From Argopecten irradians (Eukaryota > Mollusca > Bivalvia > Pectinida > Pectinidae), in the NCBI RefSeq assembly GCF_041381155.1, contig NC_091134.1:64333969-64397968 (forward strand): a stretch of 64,000 bases of DNA. Direction: 5' to 3'. Positions within the stretch are counted from its first letter, which is position 1; every line of letters starts with the position of its first letter. The translations under genes and the position numbers were made by a program. Below the pieces are notes generated by a model. It was given only the letters and a program-made list of their open reading frames with translations. It made no database searches and was not told the origin of the DNA. This document shows positions 23,401 through 38,400 of the stretch, one piece after another.

Positions 23401-26400
23401 GCATTGAGTATCTATCAGAAGTCAAATGTCTTGTGACCGACTTTGATATGAATTATTTCAAAAATATTCAACTGATCACAGTAAATACATTTGTGTTTTG
23501 TTTGACATTCTTTTTCAAACTCTTAAAAATGAAAGAAAATATTTCAAAATATAAAGAAAGCAAGTCTTATATTTTTTCACGTATTCACTTATATAAGTAA
23601 AATCATTCACACTTGAGGGCAGCAATATTGTCTTTTGTCTCAGATCTGCATTCAACAATCATTTAAAAACATTATTTTAATGTACACAGAAAGAAACTGT
23701 GATTATTTTACTTTATTACTCTGAGGTCTTTAAGCGTTAGATAGTAAGTAATTTGTAATATCATTATCAGAGATTATGTAATTTAGATGGGGAGTCACTA
23801 GTGTGCTTAGATTGAGTGTGTAAATATACACAAAGAAAGCAAGGTAGATCTAGATGTAGTTGTGTATTATTCACAGTCTTGTGTATTCTACACAGAGCAG
23901 ACAGGAAGTAGGTGGTGTAGTAGTAGAAAGGGCAACTTGGAGTAAGTAGGTCACCCATGATCACAATAGCCTTAAGGCTATACAGCCTTAAGCTAAAAAC
24001 TAGAAAAATGTCTGTTAGACATTAAGTGATCGCTTACTGCTTCCTGACCTTAATTTTTAGTATGGAATCATCCTCGGCAACAGGTGTACATAGCATGTTT
24101 GTTCATTATCCTTTGGAATTTTGATGTATCAAAATAAATACTTTCCTTTACTTCATCACAACTTTAAATGTGAAATTACTTTGAACTTTGTTAATTATGT
24201 GCATAGAAGTGTGTTTATTATCATATTGATACGATAGACTTGTTTCGCTGTTCAAAATAGTCTACTAGAACACTGTCCAGTCTCTGTGAACGTGATGACT
24301 TACCTGTGTCATGCTTGAACGCCTTTCTCATATACATAGGATCTAGAGCTCAGACACCCAGACTGATATTTTATAATGTTTTTTTTTATTCTGTTACGCA
24401 AGGGTGGATAATTTTATAAATATTTATTAGAACTGCAGAAAATGTGGTCTGTGGTCACAAGGTTTAGTAAGCGATAGTGCAACGTACACCTAGGACCTAT
24501 GATGATGTGAAATAAATCAAATGTAATCTGCTAAATAACGCTGTAAATATCTTTGGCCGGTACTAAAAGTTATCCTTTTCGTCACTTTCTTTTATTGACT
24601 ACATAAACCTGATTTGCATTGTGTTGTTCCGGAAGTTTCCAAAGTCGATCAGATGCTTTGAATATCATGACCGATGCAAGAGTTTGTATGATATGCCGCT
24701 TTCTTTACACAAAACAAATGTGTGTAGCACTGTGTAATGTCACTGTTTTTAATTTATAGTAGAACATCTCTGACAGGTATATCTTAGTATATGTTTTTGA
24801 AAGGTCGGTGTCACTTAATCACGACGAAATCTATTAAACAGTATAAGACACAAACTTCCGGTATCACGTGCGTAGATGGAATTTGCGGATAGTGGATGTA
24901 CACAGACTCCACACGGACAAGGAAAATAATAGTGCGATAGTACACTCGCACTAAAAACACTAGTATTAGATCACCTACAATTTTTTTTGCAACTTTAAAG
25001 CAAAAACATAAGGTCTACAAATTCAATGATTGCGATTTCGATCAAAATCTAAATTGTTTCAAAGAATAACTTACCAAACACTTTACTGTAGGGGCCATGT
25101 GTGAAAGCAAACGTATCAAGTGGTAACAGTCTTCCTGCAGACCTGAACAGTTTGGCTCCGATGTCATCAGCCAGGTCAAGTTCTGTACCGTCCGCTGTAC
25201 AGGCTGTGGTCTCTACTAAGTAGTACTTAAACTCTACACATCGATCTTTCTTTTCACGCAGTGACAGAACCTGAAAGGATCCATGGTATTGTAAATATAG
25301 ACTCAGTACCTTTAGCCAGAGATTGGATTTAATTCCATTAAACATGAATGCCAAAAGATTAAAATAATTAATGAAGACATTTTAACCAAGAGATGTAGAA
25401 CAATGTTACCATTGGAATGGACCTACGACATGCTTTCGTGCATGTTTTTAAAGTTTGGAAAGTTGAACACTTAACAGGAGTGGAATCTACCAGTGTAATA
25501 GACTTATTGATGTCAGTGGTATTTCTATCATGATCCTAAACACAACTCACCACATAATGGTTGGACTGTTTAGGGATGCGTATGTACAGTTTGTGGGGTC
25601 CTAATGAGTCCAATGGGTGGTTCTCCAGGTTAATGAGGGGTAAATGGCGCAGACAAGTGGTTTGTAGATACTGGATGGACTTCTCACATCGGAGTAAACA
25701 AAGTTGTAGTCTACAAATGAAATTTTATGTTGGTATTATCAAATCATTGTAATAACAAATAAGCCCAACAAAACCTCTAATTTAATATATCAGCTACTTT
25801 TTGAAGCAATGAATATCCATACATACTCCCGGCTGTTTGGAACATTATCCCCATCAAATGAGATTCCAGGAACGAAAAATCATTTTTAACTTTATTTTCT
25901 TTTCATTTTCCTCTTATTCAATAATTGATGTGCAAAATGCATGCATAATATATACAAATATCTATTTTGAAATTCGAAATACTAAGCTTCCAAAGGTAAA
26001 TCATTGCTGTAGAGTGTAGACTTGATAATTTGGACGCCGTTAGTCCATAAACCTCACCGTCTGGACAGAAATGTCGGGGAACAGATTTGATTATTACCGT
26101 AAAAACTGGTATAATTTGCGCACCAGTGTAATTTGCGCAGGTACTTTTAGGGCTGAAAATTTGGAAAAAAATCTACTATCAGTATATTTTGCGCATCAAA
26201 AAATTTGGAAAAAAACGATGTCCAGGGAGTCCCAAAATCGATGTATGAAGGTGACAATTTCAATGCAAAATATCCCCCATAAATGCTTGACAACTTGCAC
26301 AAAGAAGTGTTGTATTTAGAAGAAATAACATATTCAAACCGCATTGTGTTTGTTTTCTTTTATTGGCCACCGTAACCTGAAACTGAAATATAAACTGAAA

Positions 26401-29400
26401 TATCTTACAGATGTCCAAAACATCGGCGGTCTGGTCCGCCATACTCCGTGCACATGTCAATGTTTTGAGATATTACACATGAATACTAATCAGGAATAAT
26501 TGAAAAGATTAGAACCTATTTACTTAAAATTGTCACAATAAATAATTAGTGTGTTTGAGATCATTTACAATCAACAGCAATCAGCTAGAGGATACGTAGT
26601 GCAGTGTGAGTAAACTCGCTACCTGTATGGTACCAGATCCAAGCTGATGGCTAATTATATATAACAATAGGTTGAAAATGTCACTAACCTTGTAGCTTGT
26701 TAATTCTGCAGTTATAAAATTGCAAACCACTTATTGAAAGTCCTAGATATAGGTCAGTTTAGGCATCTTATAAATCCCACGTGTATTTTGACTTTTTGCA
26801 CACGGCCTGCAGTCGCCCGGTTCCCTACGTAAGCTGGAGCATTGCTAGATTTGCTTTTGGAGTTTCATGTGCAATTTGACTAGAAATATGAAGCTTACCG
26901 TAATTATAATATCTAAAATAAAGACGTAATAGGACTTTAATCAAGTGAATGTTGATGCACTTTGAAGAATAAATTCTTTGATTTTAAGTAGATACAGATG
27001 CATTGTTGACGATATATAGATCACTTAAGCTAACTAGACATTCATTCACAGCTCAGCAAACCCAGTCACTGGTGATCATGCACAGGTGGCTGGCTGGCAC
27101 TAATGTTTGTGTATAGGAGATTTCAGAAAAGATGGCGATGACGTCACACAAAGGTACATCCGGGCGCTCAAAGGTACAACTCCGTATAGCCACACATAAA
27201 CATATAGGGAAAACAGCCGCTTGCGATGATTGTTTACATTTTATTGTAATAAATTGTACGACAATCCGACACACACACTTTCTACAGACTCTCTCCCCTA
27301 AAAAAATACAGGTAAACTAGATTGACTCGGCCAAAGTCACTGATTGCGGCTGTCCCATAATACTACAAGGTGTGCAGGGTATACATGTCTTGCTGTAAGT
27401 AGAAGCCATGCTCTCGGTCAGTCGCCATTGAATTCTCGGGGCAAACGGAAACAAGACACATAACTTAACACTTTAATTAGCCTTAGATAATCCACTTTAA
27501 TAGGTGAGGCATTGTTTTTACAATCTTTAATACCTTTTATCATATAAAATGGCTACCATAACAGAGCAGTACCTCGACATTCATAGATCGTCAGCCCCTC
27601 AGAATGGACAGATTTTTTCCCAGTAAAATTTTTTATTCGCCTCTATCAATGTATTTTGCGCACCCCCAACTTCATATTTAATTTTTGCACAGAAAAATTG
27701 CGCAAATTACACAAGTTTTTATGGTAACTTAGAATCATAATCTGACAGTTAACAAATGTCAGAACTATTGCAGGGTAAGCGGTAATTAGTATATTATATA
27801 CAGATATTTTAATAAGCAGAGTTCATGGAAATTGATGTAGATACACAAAGTTGAAATACAAAGATAAAGAAGCAAAAAACCTGGACCAGACAATTTTATG
27901 CAAATATTAAAGTGAGTTATTTAAATAACCATTATGCAAATAGCTGGAGTCCTCTGTAAATGCTAAATGTATGAAGATACAAACCTTAGGTTAACTATAA
28001 GTTTATCCAGTCCTTTCTTGTCGCTGTTGAGACATTCTGTAATATCTTCAATGATTTGTAGATCTGTAAAAACACAAAAATCACAGTTTTATTTCTTTTA
28101 TTTAAGTTCAACAAAGTTTGTACTTAATTGATTTTTATAAACATATGATTACATATATACCTTTGACATAATCTGCCTGATACATTGGTGCTTAACCCTT
28201 AGGCTGCCACAGGGCCGATTTGGGCCGATCTGACTTTTTCGTTGACTGCCACAGGGCCGATCTGGGCCAATCTGCTTTTTAACGAATTTTGACGTCACGT
28301 TATGCATTGTTAACGACGTCATCAATGTGTGTGTGCTGTCCCTGCACCGACATGAGGCAAGCTGGAAATTGCATATATGTGATGACACAATTTTAAAGTT
28401 ACCTTACTCCGATACCGTTCAATTTATTTCCACGAAACTTTGTGTATATGTTAGGCTAGTGTCATTGTTGTACCTTTTGCTATCCAGAACCTCTATTTTT
28501 GGAATTTTATCTGTTACTATGAAAACAAAAATAACAAATTACAGTCTATTAATACTCCAAAACGAACATGTTTATATACTGTGTATAGTTCAATTTCGCG
28601 GGTGCATGTAAAGTTTCACGATTTACAGTTTGGAACATATTTGCGGGGACTTATCTTTGCGAATCATCTATGTCACATCTGAAAGTGTCTTTCATAAGAC
28701 AGGCTACAATATACATGTGAAACCATGATTTTGTTAAATTTTTCGAAGTAAAATAAATTTTGCGAATTTGGATGGATCACCGAATTTAGTGAAATTAAAA
28801 CCACCGTAAATATTAGTTACTACATGCATACATTATATTAAACTAGTGCTAACGTTTTGCGTTTGCTATTAAACATTAATGTTTATATAACATCGGAAAC
28901 TTATTCAAAACACTAATTTACAGATTACTTTCTTTTCTGAGTTTTAGTTATAGCTCCCTTAATTGTTCGACTGATCTCCATGTTATAGCAATGACATTCT
29001 ATATCGACATATATCTAATAGCATTACTAATTTGGCAACATCCATTTTGTTGGAAAGAAATAAAGAGTAAAGACGTTATTAAGCATAGTTTTTTTTAACA
29101 AATCACTAGATGTGATATTCGCAGGTCACCTTATAGTGGTCCCATGTACGTACCTAGCGGAGTTATTTTAGATGAAAATACGGTAACCCAGATTTCGATT
29201 TTAATTGAAGATGTGTTGTTACAGCACATTAAGAGTGTGATGAAAATGTTGATTATTAAACCTATATAAACATACATATATATTAAGGAATAAGGGATGT
29301 GCTTGATGGTTGAGGTGGAAGGGGGGGGGGTAATTTTTTTTATTTTTTTTTTATTGTGGATCCCATTTCCAATTTTGAAACATTTTCGCTTTTCCGTGAT

Positions 29401-32400
29401 TGATTTCTGAATAAAGGTTTTGTATTTTTTTCTCTTTATTGAACACAGATTCTTTGCATTTTTTCCTAACCAAGTTAATATAGGCCTATATTCGTAACGT
29501 AACATGTACCCATATTGGGATTTTAAATGAAGTGCGTCATCCGTCGAACATTGTTCAGTCCACAAACCTTACCAATTTCAACCCATATCTATCACCAGAT
29601 CTCACATTTTACATAAAGCTAAACTAAATCTGTTTCAAACGATCTGAAGTTGGTTCCATCAAGTATTATTATTTTTAGGGTCAGCCATGTCCTCTTTGCA
29701 GAGCAACAACGTGACACTTGTTTGCTTGTTTGATTGATAAACGTCCTATTAACAGCTATGGTCATGTAAGGACGGCCTCTCATGTATGCAGTGTGTTGCG
29801 TGTATGTTGTGCGAGGTGAGTGTATTGGGAGACTGCGGTATATTCATGTTGTGTCTTCTTGTATAGTGGAACTGTTGCCCATTTTATAGTGCTATATCAA
29901 TGAAAAATGCTGCCAATGACACCAAGCAACACACCCCACCCGGTCACATTATACTGATAACGGGAGAACCAGTCGTCCCACTCCCTGTCGCGACACACTC
30001 AGGCAACAAAATGGGATATATTATTTCCGTAACGTTGGCGTGAGATTTTGTCGCCTTGTCGTTTTGTCACATTCACAGGTTACATTTGTCATGTTGTCGC
30101 ATTGGCAGAAATGACACACAATATAGGAGCTAGTGACAAGAAATTATGAAAGTGATACAGGGAACAAACGATTCTCGTCAAGTGAATTTATAACTATTCA
30201 AATACTAAACACATGTTGTATTACCGTTCAATGTCAAATTTCCGCTGGGCTGAAAAAAGATCTATGAATATTAACAACATCAGTAAGTTTGGTGGCAGCG
30301 CAAACTTTTTCACTACGAACACGTTATTATCCAATTAGCTGAGCTAATAGATAATAATGTCAGCTTTCCATAGAGGTATGACATGTCGTATTAAAATGCG
30401 CGATGTGTCTTGATACCGTCTTTTCAAGACTATTGACGCCGACGTCGTGGTGAGACGATATCTGTATGCAAAACTGTTGACGTCATAGATAAATGACATC
30501 ATAATGGAAGGTTTGAAATGCCAGCAGAAACCGTGGCAATTCGAGAAATCAGAGCAATTCCTGTGGCAGCGAAATGGTTAAGCCTTTCATATACATATAA
30601 TCCCTATGATGGTTAACTGTTTGGATTTTTGTCAACTTACTACAAATTTCTGTACAAAAAGAGAAGTAGCCAATGTCAATAGATGAGTCATTAAACCATG
30701 TTATAACCAAACTGTGCAACGTTCTTTTGGTGTAATCTACATTTTGATGGAATTTATTCAAACTGAAACTGTTACTGAGTTGCCGTAGTGACGTATACCT
30801 GTCTGTGCTGGGGTGGAGGCCATCATAGTGCCTCTCTGTGAGTCGATCATGATACGAAGGTGTTCTGACTCCATACAGGGTTGTAACACAGGGATGTGGA
30901 GAGTGGTGGGCAAGTCTTTCATTTCACCTAAAACATTAAAGTGGATTCTTCTTAACTTTTCAAGATTTTCTTGTAAGATAAAGAATGACTGATGAACTAA
31001 TTTTATATTGGGTAAATTGTGAGAAGTTAAATTTGATTGCTGTTGTAATGACATAATGTCTTAATATTTCTTTTAATCGTTTGACAATTATTCAGTAAAT
31101 AACCTGAGATTCTTGAAGTGTTGTGCATACCTGAAAAAATCAATAACGGTTTTCTAAGATTTCTTAAATGAGAAAAAGCACAAGAAATAATGTCATATAA
31201 ATGTACTTACATTTGTCCACTTTGTATCTTTTCATTTCCTTTGCAAGATCCTGGAATTTTCAAAGACAAATTTATCATTGCTATAAAGTTTTTTCTCCAA
31301 AACATATATAGTTTTTGGAGAGTAATCCATCTACTTATTAGACATTGGGAATTACTTATACAATAATTAATTTAGTTGTTTGAAATTAGTACTATTTTAG
31401 ATGAAAACAATGTTATACCTAAAAACACTATTAAACAATCAGGCTAAATCTATTCTAAATGGTTCTGTACTAATGCTTTAAAAACTTTTTTTCAGATTTT
31501 CATCCTTTGCTTCTACATCAAGGCAAAAAATAAATTGTCACACTACAACTTGTCCCTCTACACCGGATTTGAGAAGCTGAATGGGGCGATAGAAATTGAT
31601 GTTACCAGTAGATCTTTTGTCTCAAAGAAAGTTTATCGAGTAACGTCTAACAGTTTATTTCCTGTTAAGACTGCTATATGAAATAAGGAAGTGTACCTGT
31701 AGTTTGGCATGAGTTCGGACTTCAATAGTCTGCATCAAAAGTCTCTCTATTGACAAGTGGTTACTCTGTAATCAAGATATCATATAAAATGAAAATTTCG
31801 AAAAGCTATTTATACATTTGTAAAATTTCTACACAAATTCTACATAATACATTATGCAACAGCAGCAATACAAAATAAACCCACTTATTTTCTTACAATA
31901 TGTCCCCATTGCTGAAAACCATTTTTCTGTCAAATGGTTGAAATTTCTGAAATGTGTCTTTAATATAAAATTCTTAATATACATTTATTTATTAGAAAAT
32001 ACTATACATGTCATAAAATTTTCTTACTTGCACTAAAAATTAACAATTCATCTGTCGTGGAAAATACTTATGACAATTTAAAACCTATTTTAGTCTACTA
32101 AACTTTACCTTAATAGCAAGTCCTACTCTGTGGCTCTCCTCAGGAGACATCGGAGGTGAGTGACTTATCTGCAACGGACGGCCCCAGTCTTCTTCAGACA
32201 CATGCATTGTCAGCTTATAAACTGTAATATTATAAATAATTATGACAATTATTGGTTAATACATTAAATCTACAGAAAACAATGATGTAGCTTGTATGGA
32301 ACACAAGGATCGGAAGGTGCTATAGCTTCAACAACTGTTGGATTATCAAAATTTGGTAGCTTGAATATGCCCATCTCATACTCCAGCTGTTATTATAATT

Positions 32401-35400
32401 ATATTGATATCCAACCCCTAAATTTGTCATAGAAAAACTGAAGGCTCTGTGAGAAAGGTTAGCTTGATCCTTGATTGTTCATCAAAAGTAGTAGTCTAGG
32501 GTGGATATAATGACTGTGATAGTAACCCCTATCAAGGAAGGGATACTGTTATGTCATGACCATGGTATTATGTGAATATTGTTGAGATCATTTTTATCCA
32601 GAGTATATTCAAAGTATATGACAAATATCAATGTTGAAAGATAATAATGAAATTTAAAGAGTTGGAGAAAAGTCTTTGGTCTGTAAATAAGAACATACAA
32701 AGAAAATTGTTTTGACAATAATAATTTTATCTCTTTTCCACAATATAGCACCCTCACCAACAGGTTCATGTTGCGGCTGTTGTTGTTGCTGCTGTTGTTG
32801 TTTTTCTCGTTTCAACTGGTCCCTGGAGAAAAAAGTATTGTGCAATTCAATGTTAAATTCACTATTAATAAAAAAAAATTAATTTTGATAAAGGAATTGG
32901 TTTTTCAAATGATAAGAACAACTTGAATTACTTTATTATTTATTTTTTTATAACAAGTCCACATTGTTTAATCACTGACTAAAAGTACCCTCATATAAAC
33001 AGTAAACAGTTCACCATTTTACATCCATATAGACACCATTTTTGTTTAATCACATATAGAAACAGGCCTAGTGTTAAGACAGCCTACCTCCAGTAAGACA
33101 CCACCAGAGATTTTCCCACTAGGTATTCCTCCACACGGATACTGTCGCCCATCCGTTCCCTAATGAGTCGCTGTGTCTGTAATGTATACAAATCTTTATC
33201 ACAATCAAAATTCAAATGTGAAATCAAACCCCTATCACCACATCAATCATTACAATATCTTTGTCTTTTACATTTTCACTTTAGATTTGTTAAACTACTA
33301 CATGTGTATGGTGCTATCAAAAGTGTTTTATATACATTTCTAAGGAAAAAAATTGTTTTGAAAAGATGGATTTAAAAGCACATTTTCAACAAGCTTCTAA
33401 CACTTTTAACAGGCAGAATCACAATCTGTATTGTACTGTTTTAGTTGACGGTAGTTTTAACTTACCTGTGAATATAACACCTCCAATTGTAAGGACTGAC
33501 AGAATGAATCTTTAGGGGAGTTAAGGCATTTTTCAAACAGGTTTGTCAAAGCTGTAACTTTTTAATAGTACTTCTTAATTAATGTACTTGTATTTGGACA
33601 CAAATAAAGTGCTTTGCTGTATGCAGAAAAAAAAATCACATTATTTCAAATATGCAATATATCTCTACATTGTATCTCTTATATACATGAACATTTTGCA
33701 TTCGTAGGATCAAACTAAAGGTTACAAACTGTACATATACCGTGTTCGACCTAATAAGCGCCCATATCCCTAAGTGCCCCTCCCCCTTTGGAGGCCTCAA
33801 TTTCAATTACCCATGCATAAATAAAGACCAAAACTGTATAGGTTTGCAATAATTTTGTCTTGTTAAGCACCTTTTCATTTTTTCAATTGTTTAAATGCCC
33901 TAGGATGCTTATTGGATCAAATACCGTAAACTATTTTTTATGGAATTCCAGTGCTCCCAATAAGAATTCTGAAATATGCTCTTTTGGTTAAGTTTATAAA
34001 GTGTAAAATCTTGGAGTATACACATCTATATAATGATATTGTATAATCTTTGATAAGAAAGGATACGAAGCACTCTGTACAGGTCATGGATTGGTCGGTC
34101 GTTGTCAAGGAGACGGGACTGGGCCAACTGGTGAATATAATTCACCTGCAATGACAATACATAAATAAAATGAGGACTTAAACAGAAATTCTGTTCGGAA
34201 AATATTCCATTTGGATGTCAAAGCATCTGCACCAATCAAATATCTTTTTAATATCAAACAAACATTTAATCATTGCTGGTATTTTACATTTAAGCATCCT
34301 GCTTACCTGCAAAGAGTGCACCAAGGACTTGCCATCTGAAATGAAAAAAACAAACAAAAACATTGATGCTGATTGAAATAGCATAAGTTTGGTTTGTATT
34401 GTTTAATGTCCTATAAATAGCTATGACCTCCCCTGTATGTGGCATGTATACCTATTGTGATTATGTACAAGTTCCTGACAGAAGTGAAATAGTACTGATG
34501 GCAAATACTCATAATATACGACTATAATTGGTAAATTTCCAATGCATATTTATATCAATTAAACGTCTAATGCATATTTATATCAATGAACCCTTTTCAT
34601 ATCCATCTCAATCTTTCCAGACAAGTGTTACTTACTACCAGTTTCTGGGTCGTCCACCAAGATGTTGATGTCCAGTAACCTCCAGGGAATCGTTGGACTG
34701 TCACCCATCAAGGTCAATGTCACCTATGTGAAATAGGTCAAGGTCAATACCACACTTCAAAGTTTTACATAAACTAGTTATGTTCTACTGACAGGCGCCA
34801 AAGACTGGTCAGTCAAAATGACTTTATAATGATGAAGGATTAACAAGGTATTTAACGTAACATCTTAATCACAGTCTCTATTTGTATTCAAAACTTACCT
34901 CAAACTCATGCTCAACAACAAATTTTACACGTCCGTTCTCTGAAATTTGCATAAAACAGCAATATTACTTTTGTACTCCGACATTTACCCATGGAAAACT
35001 GCTAAAACTGTGTTGTAATATCATGCTCAATATTTTGTTTGGAAAAATCTGAAAGGACTAGGAAAAAGATTTAAAATTTGTTTTCTAGCTTTAACACAAC
35101 ATGATGAACTTGTGTCAATTTTTAGTCTAGATGTAGATATGATTATGGACAGTGATTTACAGGACTTGTCTAGAACTTTACCATCTACTGTATAATATCA
35201 ACGGTTGTATTCCTGATAATGCTGGATCCTTATGAACGTATGTTGGAATTACTTCTTTGCCCCATATATATTATATTGGGCTTACACCTACCAACTCGTA
35301 ACTTCCTCATCTGTTGAGGGAGGTCAGTAGACACCAGACGATACTGTATGACCTGCGTCAGCTTGGACAATGTCAGTCGCTTTTCAGCGGGTGTGATGGA

Positions 35401-38400
35401 ATCTTCTGGCACAATCTTTTCCTATTTTAACAAACATAACCGTGCATATATAAAATTGGCAAAAGCTTCACTTAACGCTACAGATTACAGTTACTCTTAC
35501 TTTATTTCAAATGGATATTGGATGGAGCAGCAACACCAAGGATTCCGTACAAAACTTTGTTTTGTACGGAATCCTTGGTGTTAATGCTCCATCCCATTTC
35601 CAGTTGCTATTCACTATCCCCCATGGAGTGCTGTTGAATACTTTTTTTATCCCCCTAGGATTCCTTCACCAAATCTTTGCCGACCTAGCACCCTCAGGAC
35701 GTTGTTTTACCTCCGCCACCCCTTACATTACATTACTTAGTTTCAGTAACAGTTAATAGGCCATTTTCCATTCATAATTTTCATCAGATAAAATTTATCT
35801 CACAATATAAATGAAGAGGTCCACTGATTCAGAAATATGATTTCAAATAATTTGTTGATATTTTGATATATTTCCATTCTACTTTCAATTTCCCATTTGA
35901 TCTATGTAAAACCAGATGGGAAATATCAAGCTATGAACTCCAATCTGGTCAAATGAATATTTAATTTTTCTGCCGCGTCACGGACAATGTATAAAATGTA
36001 TACTTACGTCTATACATAACGGTCTGGTCAAATGAATATTTAATGTTTCCGCCGTGTCACGGACAATGTATAAAATGTATACTTACGTCTATACATAACG
36101 GTCAAATAATTTAAAAGGTGGTTTTAAAGTTATGCGGTCTTTGAAATCCAATAGTATTATCGTGTTGACAAAATAGCATGTTTACGTCAACACTAGGGGA
36201 AGTGGGAAATTCAAAAGATATATATGTGTATAGTTTTTAATTTGAATGATCGTAATGGAAATATAAGTAATAAACTGTTACCAGATTGGACATACAGTTG
36301 ATATGAATCCCATCCGTCAGAAAGATAAATAAACATGGCGCCATTCGATTTATCTTCCTTTTGGATGGGCTTCATATCAACTGTATGTCCAATCTGGTAA
36401 CAATTTATTGCTAAATAAATCTAACTACCATCTAAAGCTGTTTAAAGTATATACAAAGAAGATAGCATAGAGCTTTCAAAGAGAAAAAAATCTAGCTCAA
36501 TTTTATTTTATTTTATTCCCTTATTCCTGTAAAAAGTTGTAAATATTATATTGTAATAGTATTGTAAATATCAAACACAACCTAAAAATCATTTTAAGCT
36601 TGATACAGGTTCAGAATGAATAAACACCCATACCCTTATACACGTAGGTAGTCGTGGATAGGTTCCCAAAGTTAACACGTCTATGGCACAAGGAATAGAA
36701 AAGTTGGGAAGTCTGAAAATACATACAAAAGTAAACACTCTTGTTCTTGTAGAGAAACAATTAACATAATAAACATAAAATATACATCATATTTATTTCC
36801 TTGACTACAGTGTACTAATAAAAGTTACTAATAGATTTGGCAAGATTTCTGTTGGAATATTTCATCAATTTCTTTCCAAAGGCGCTCGGATCAGTTTTAA
36901 TATTGGCACTGCCCTATATTTGACTGATCTTATCTGAGTTTGATTGATAACAAACATGACCACAGAAAGCTATGATGAATCTAAATGTTTAGAAATGTAT
37001 ACTGGTGTGAATATGTGGGTTAACGTTACCTGGCATTCACTAGTGTTTCTCTGGCCATTTTAGCCAACATGTCGGCCGTGTCCACAAACCACATGGACTG
37101 TTGCTCCAATAGATTACAAATTTCCTACAATAACAAAAATGTTTTCATTCTTTAAATTCTTCATCAATCCCAATGCAATTTTTTCAACTAGAATAATTGA
37201 CTTGATCATTTGGAATTAAACTGATAAGTTTTTATGTCAGTTCTCTATTATTATATATAAATGTTTTACTTCTGGTTTTTTTAATTAATTTTCAGGTTAT
37301 GAAGGCATTGTTCCTGGATCTCTGTTATTTGCATCTGACATCATTCTTTTTAACTTTAAATAACCTTTCTGACAAATTTTGAAACAGGTTTTTATAGAGG
37401 CACAATTAGCTTGTTTCTCATGACCAGCTTTTATAAAATTGTGCCATTTCTACTTACTGAACATTTATCCACTTTTGTAGCACTGCTAGCCCACTTCACC
37501 AGAGCCAGTAATCGAATGAACAACTGTCTTGTTCTTGTGGCAAATTGAACAATTTCAATTTTCCTATAAAAGAGCCATGACATACATTTTCATTGATATG
37601 AATTGATATGAAAAAAAATTACATGAAATAACAACATCTGAAAATTCATATATGTCTGATTTAATGTAATACATTTAATCATATTTGAATTAATCAATAA
37701 ATATTTTCAAACAATCAATACACACAGTTTTAACATTATATTAAAGAATAACTAAAACTCCAAATTTATTTTATATGAAGAAATTGAATACCTTTCCATG
37801 TCTGTTTTTCTGGGTAATCTGAAATCAAAAGAATAAACATATAACAAGCATGATTCTACTCATCCACATTATAGTCAATTAATACAGAATAAAATTATAA
37901 TAGGTCACAAAATAGTTTGAATCATCAAAATATATTAAAGGTAGGTTTCGCCCAATGAAATATAAAGACTACGAAATTGAAATTTATCCTATACATAGAT
38001 ATAATCTTCAGATCATTTTCAATGCATACAGCGAACAATATGGGTGGTCAGTTGCCTAGCTTGACCAGGAAAATACTTCTCTAAAAATAGAGCGAAGTCA
38101 AGCTTTACATAGAACATGACGTATTTTTTCCAAAACGAGGCCGCAGCAACAAACAGAAGCGTGCAACAAAATGTCGAGATGTCAGATAAAAGTGACAGTC
38201 TTGCCACGGCATGTTTAGTTAAAATACAACAACAACAAATCGAAGTGCGAGGGACTGTTTATACATATCATATAATCTAAAACACTTCATGTTACTTACA
38301 TACGCTCGCTAACTTTGTGCACCAAATATACATGTAGTTAGTCTGCGGCTATCTGTGCGCTGGCATATGCATATGTGTTGAAATTTAACTCACCACGTGC

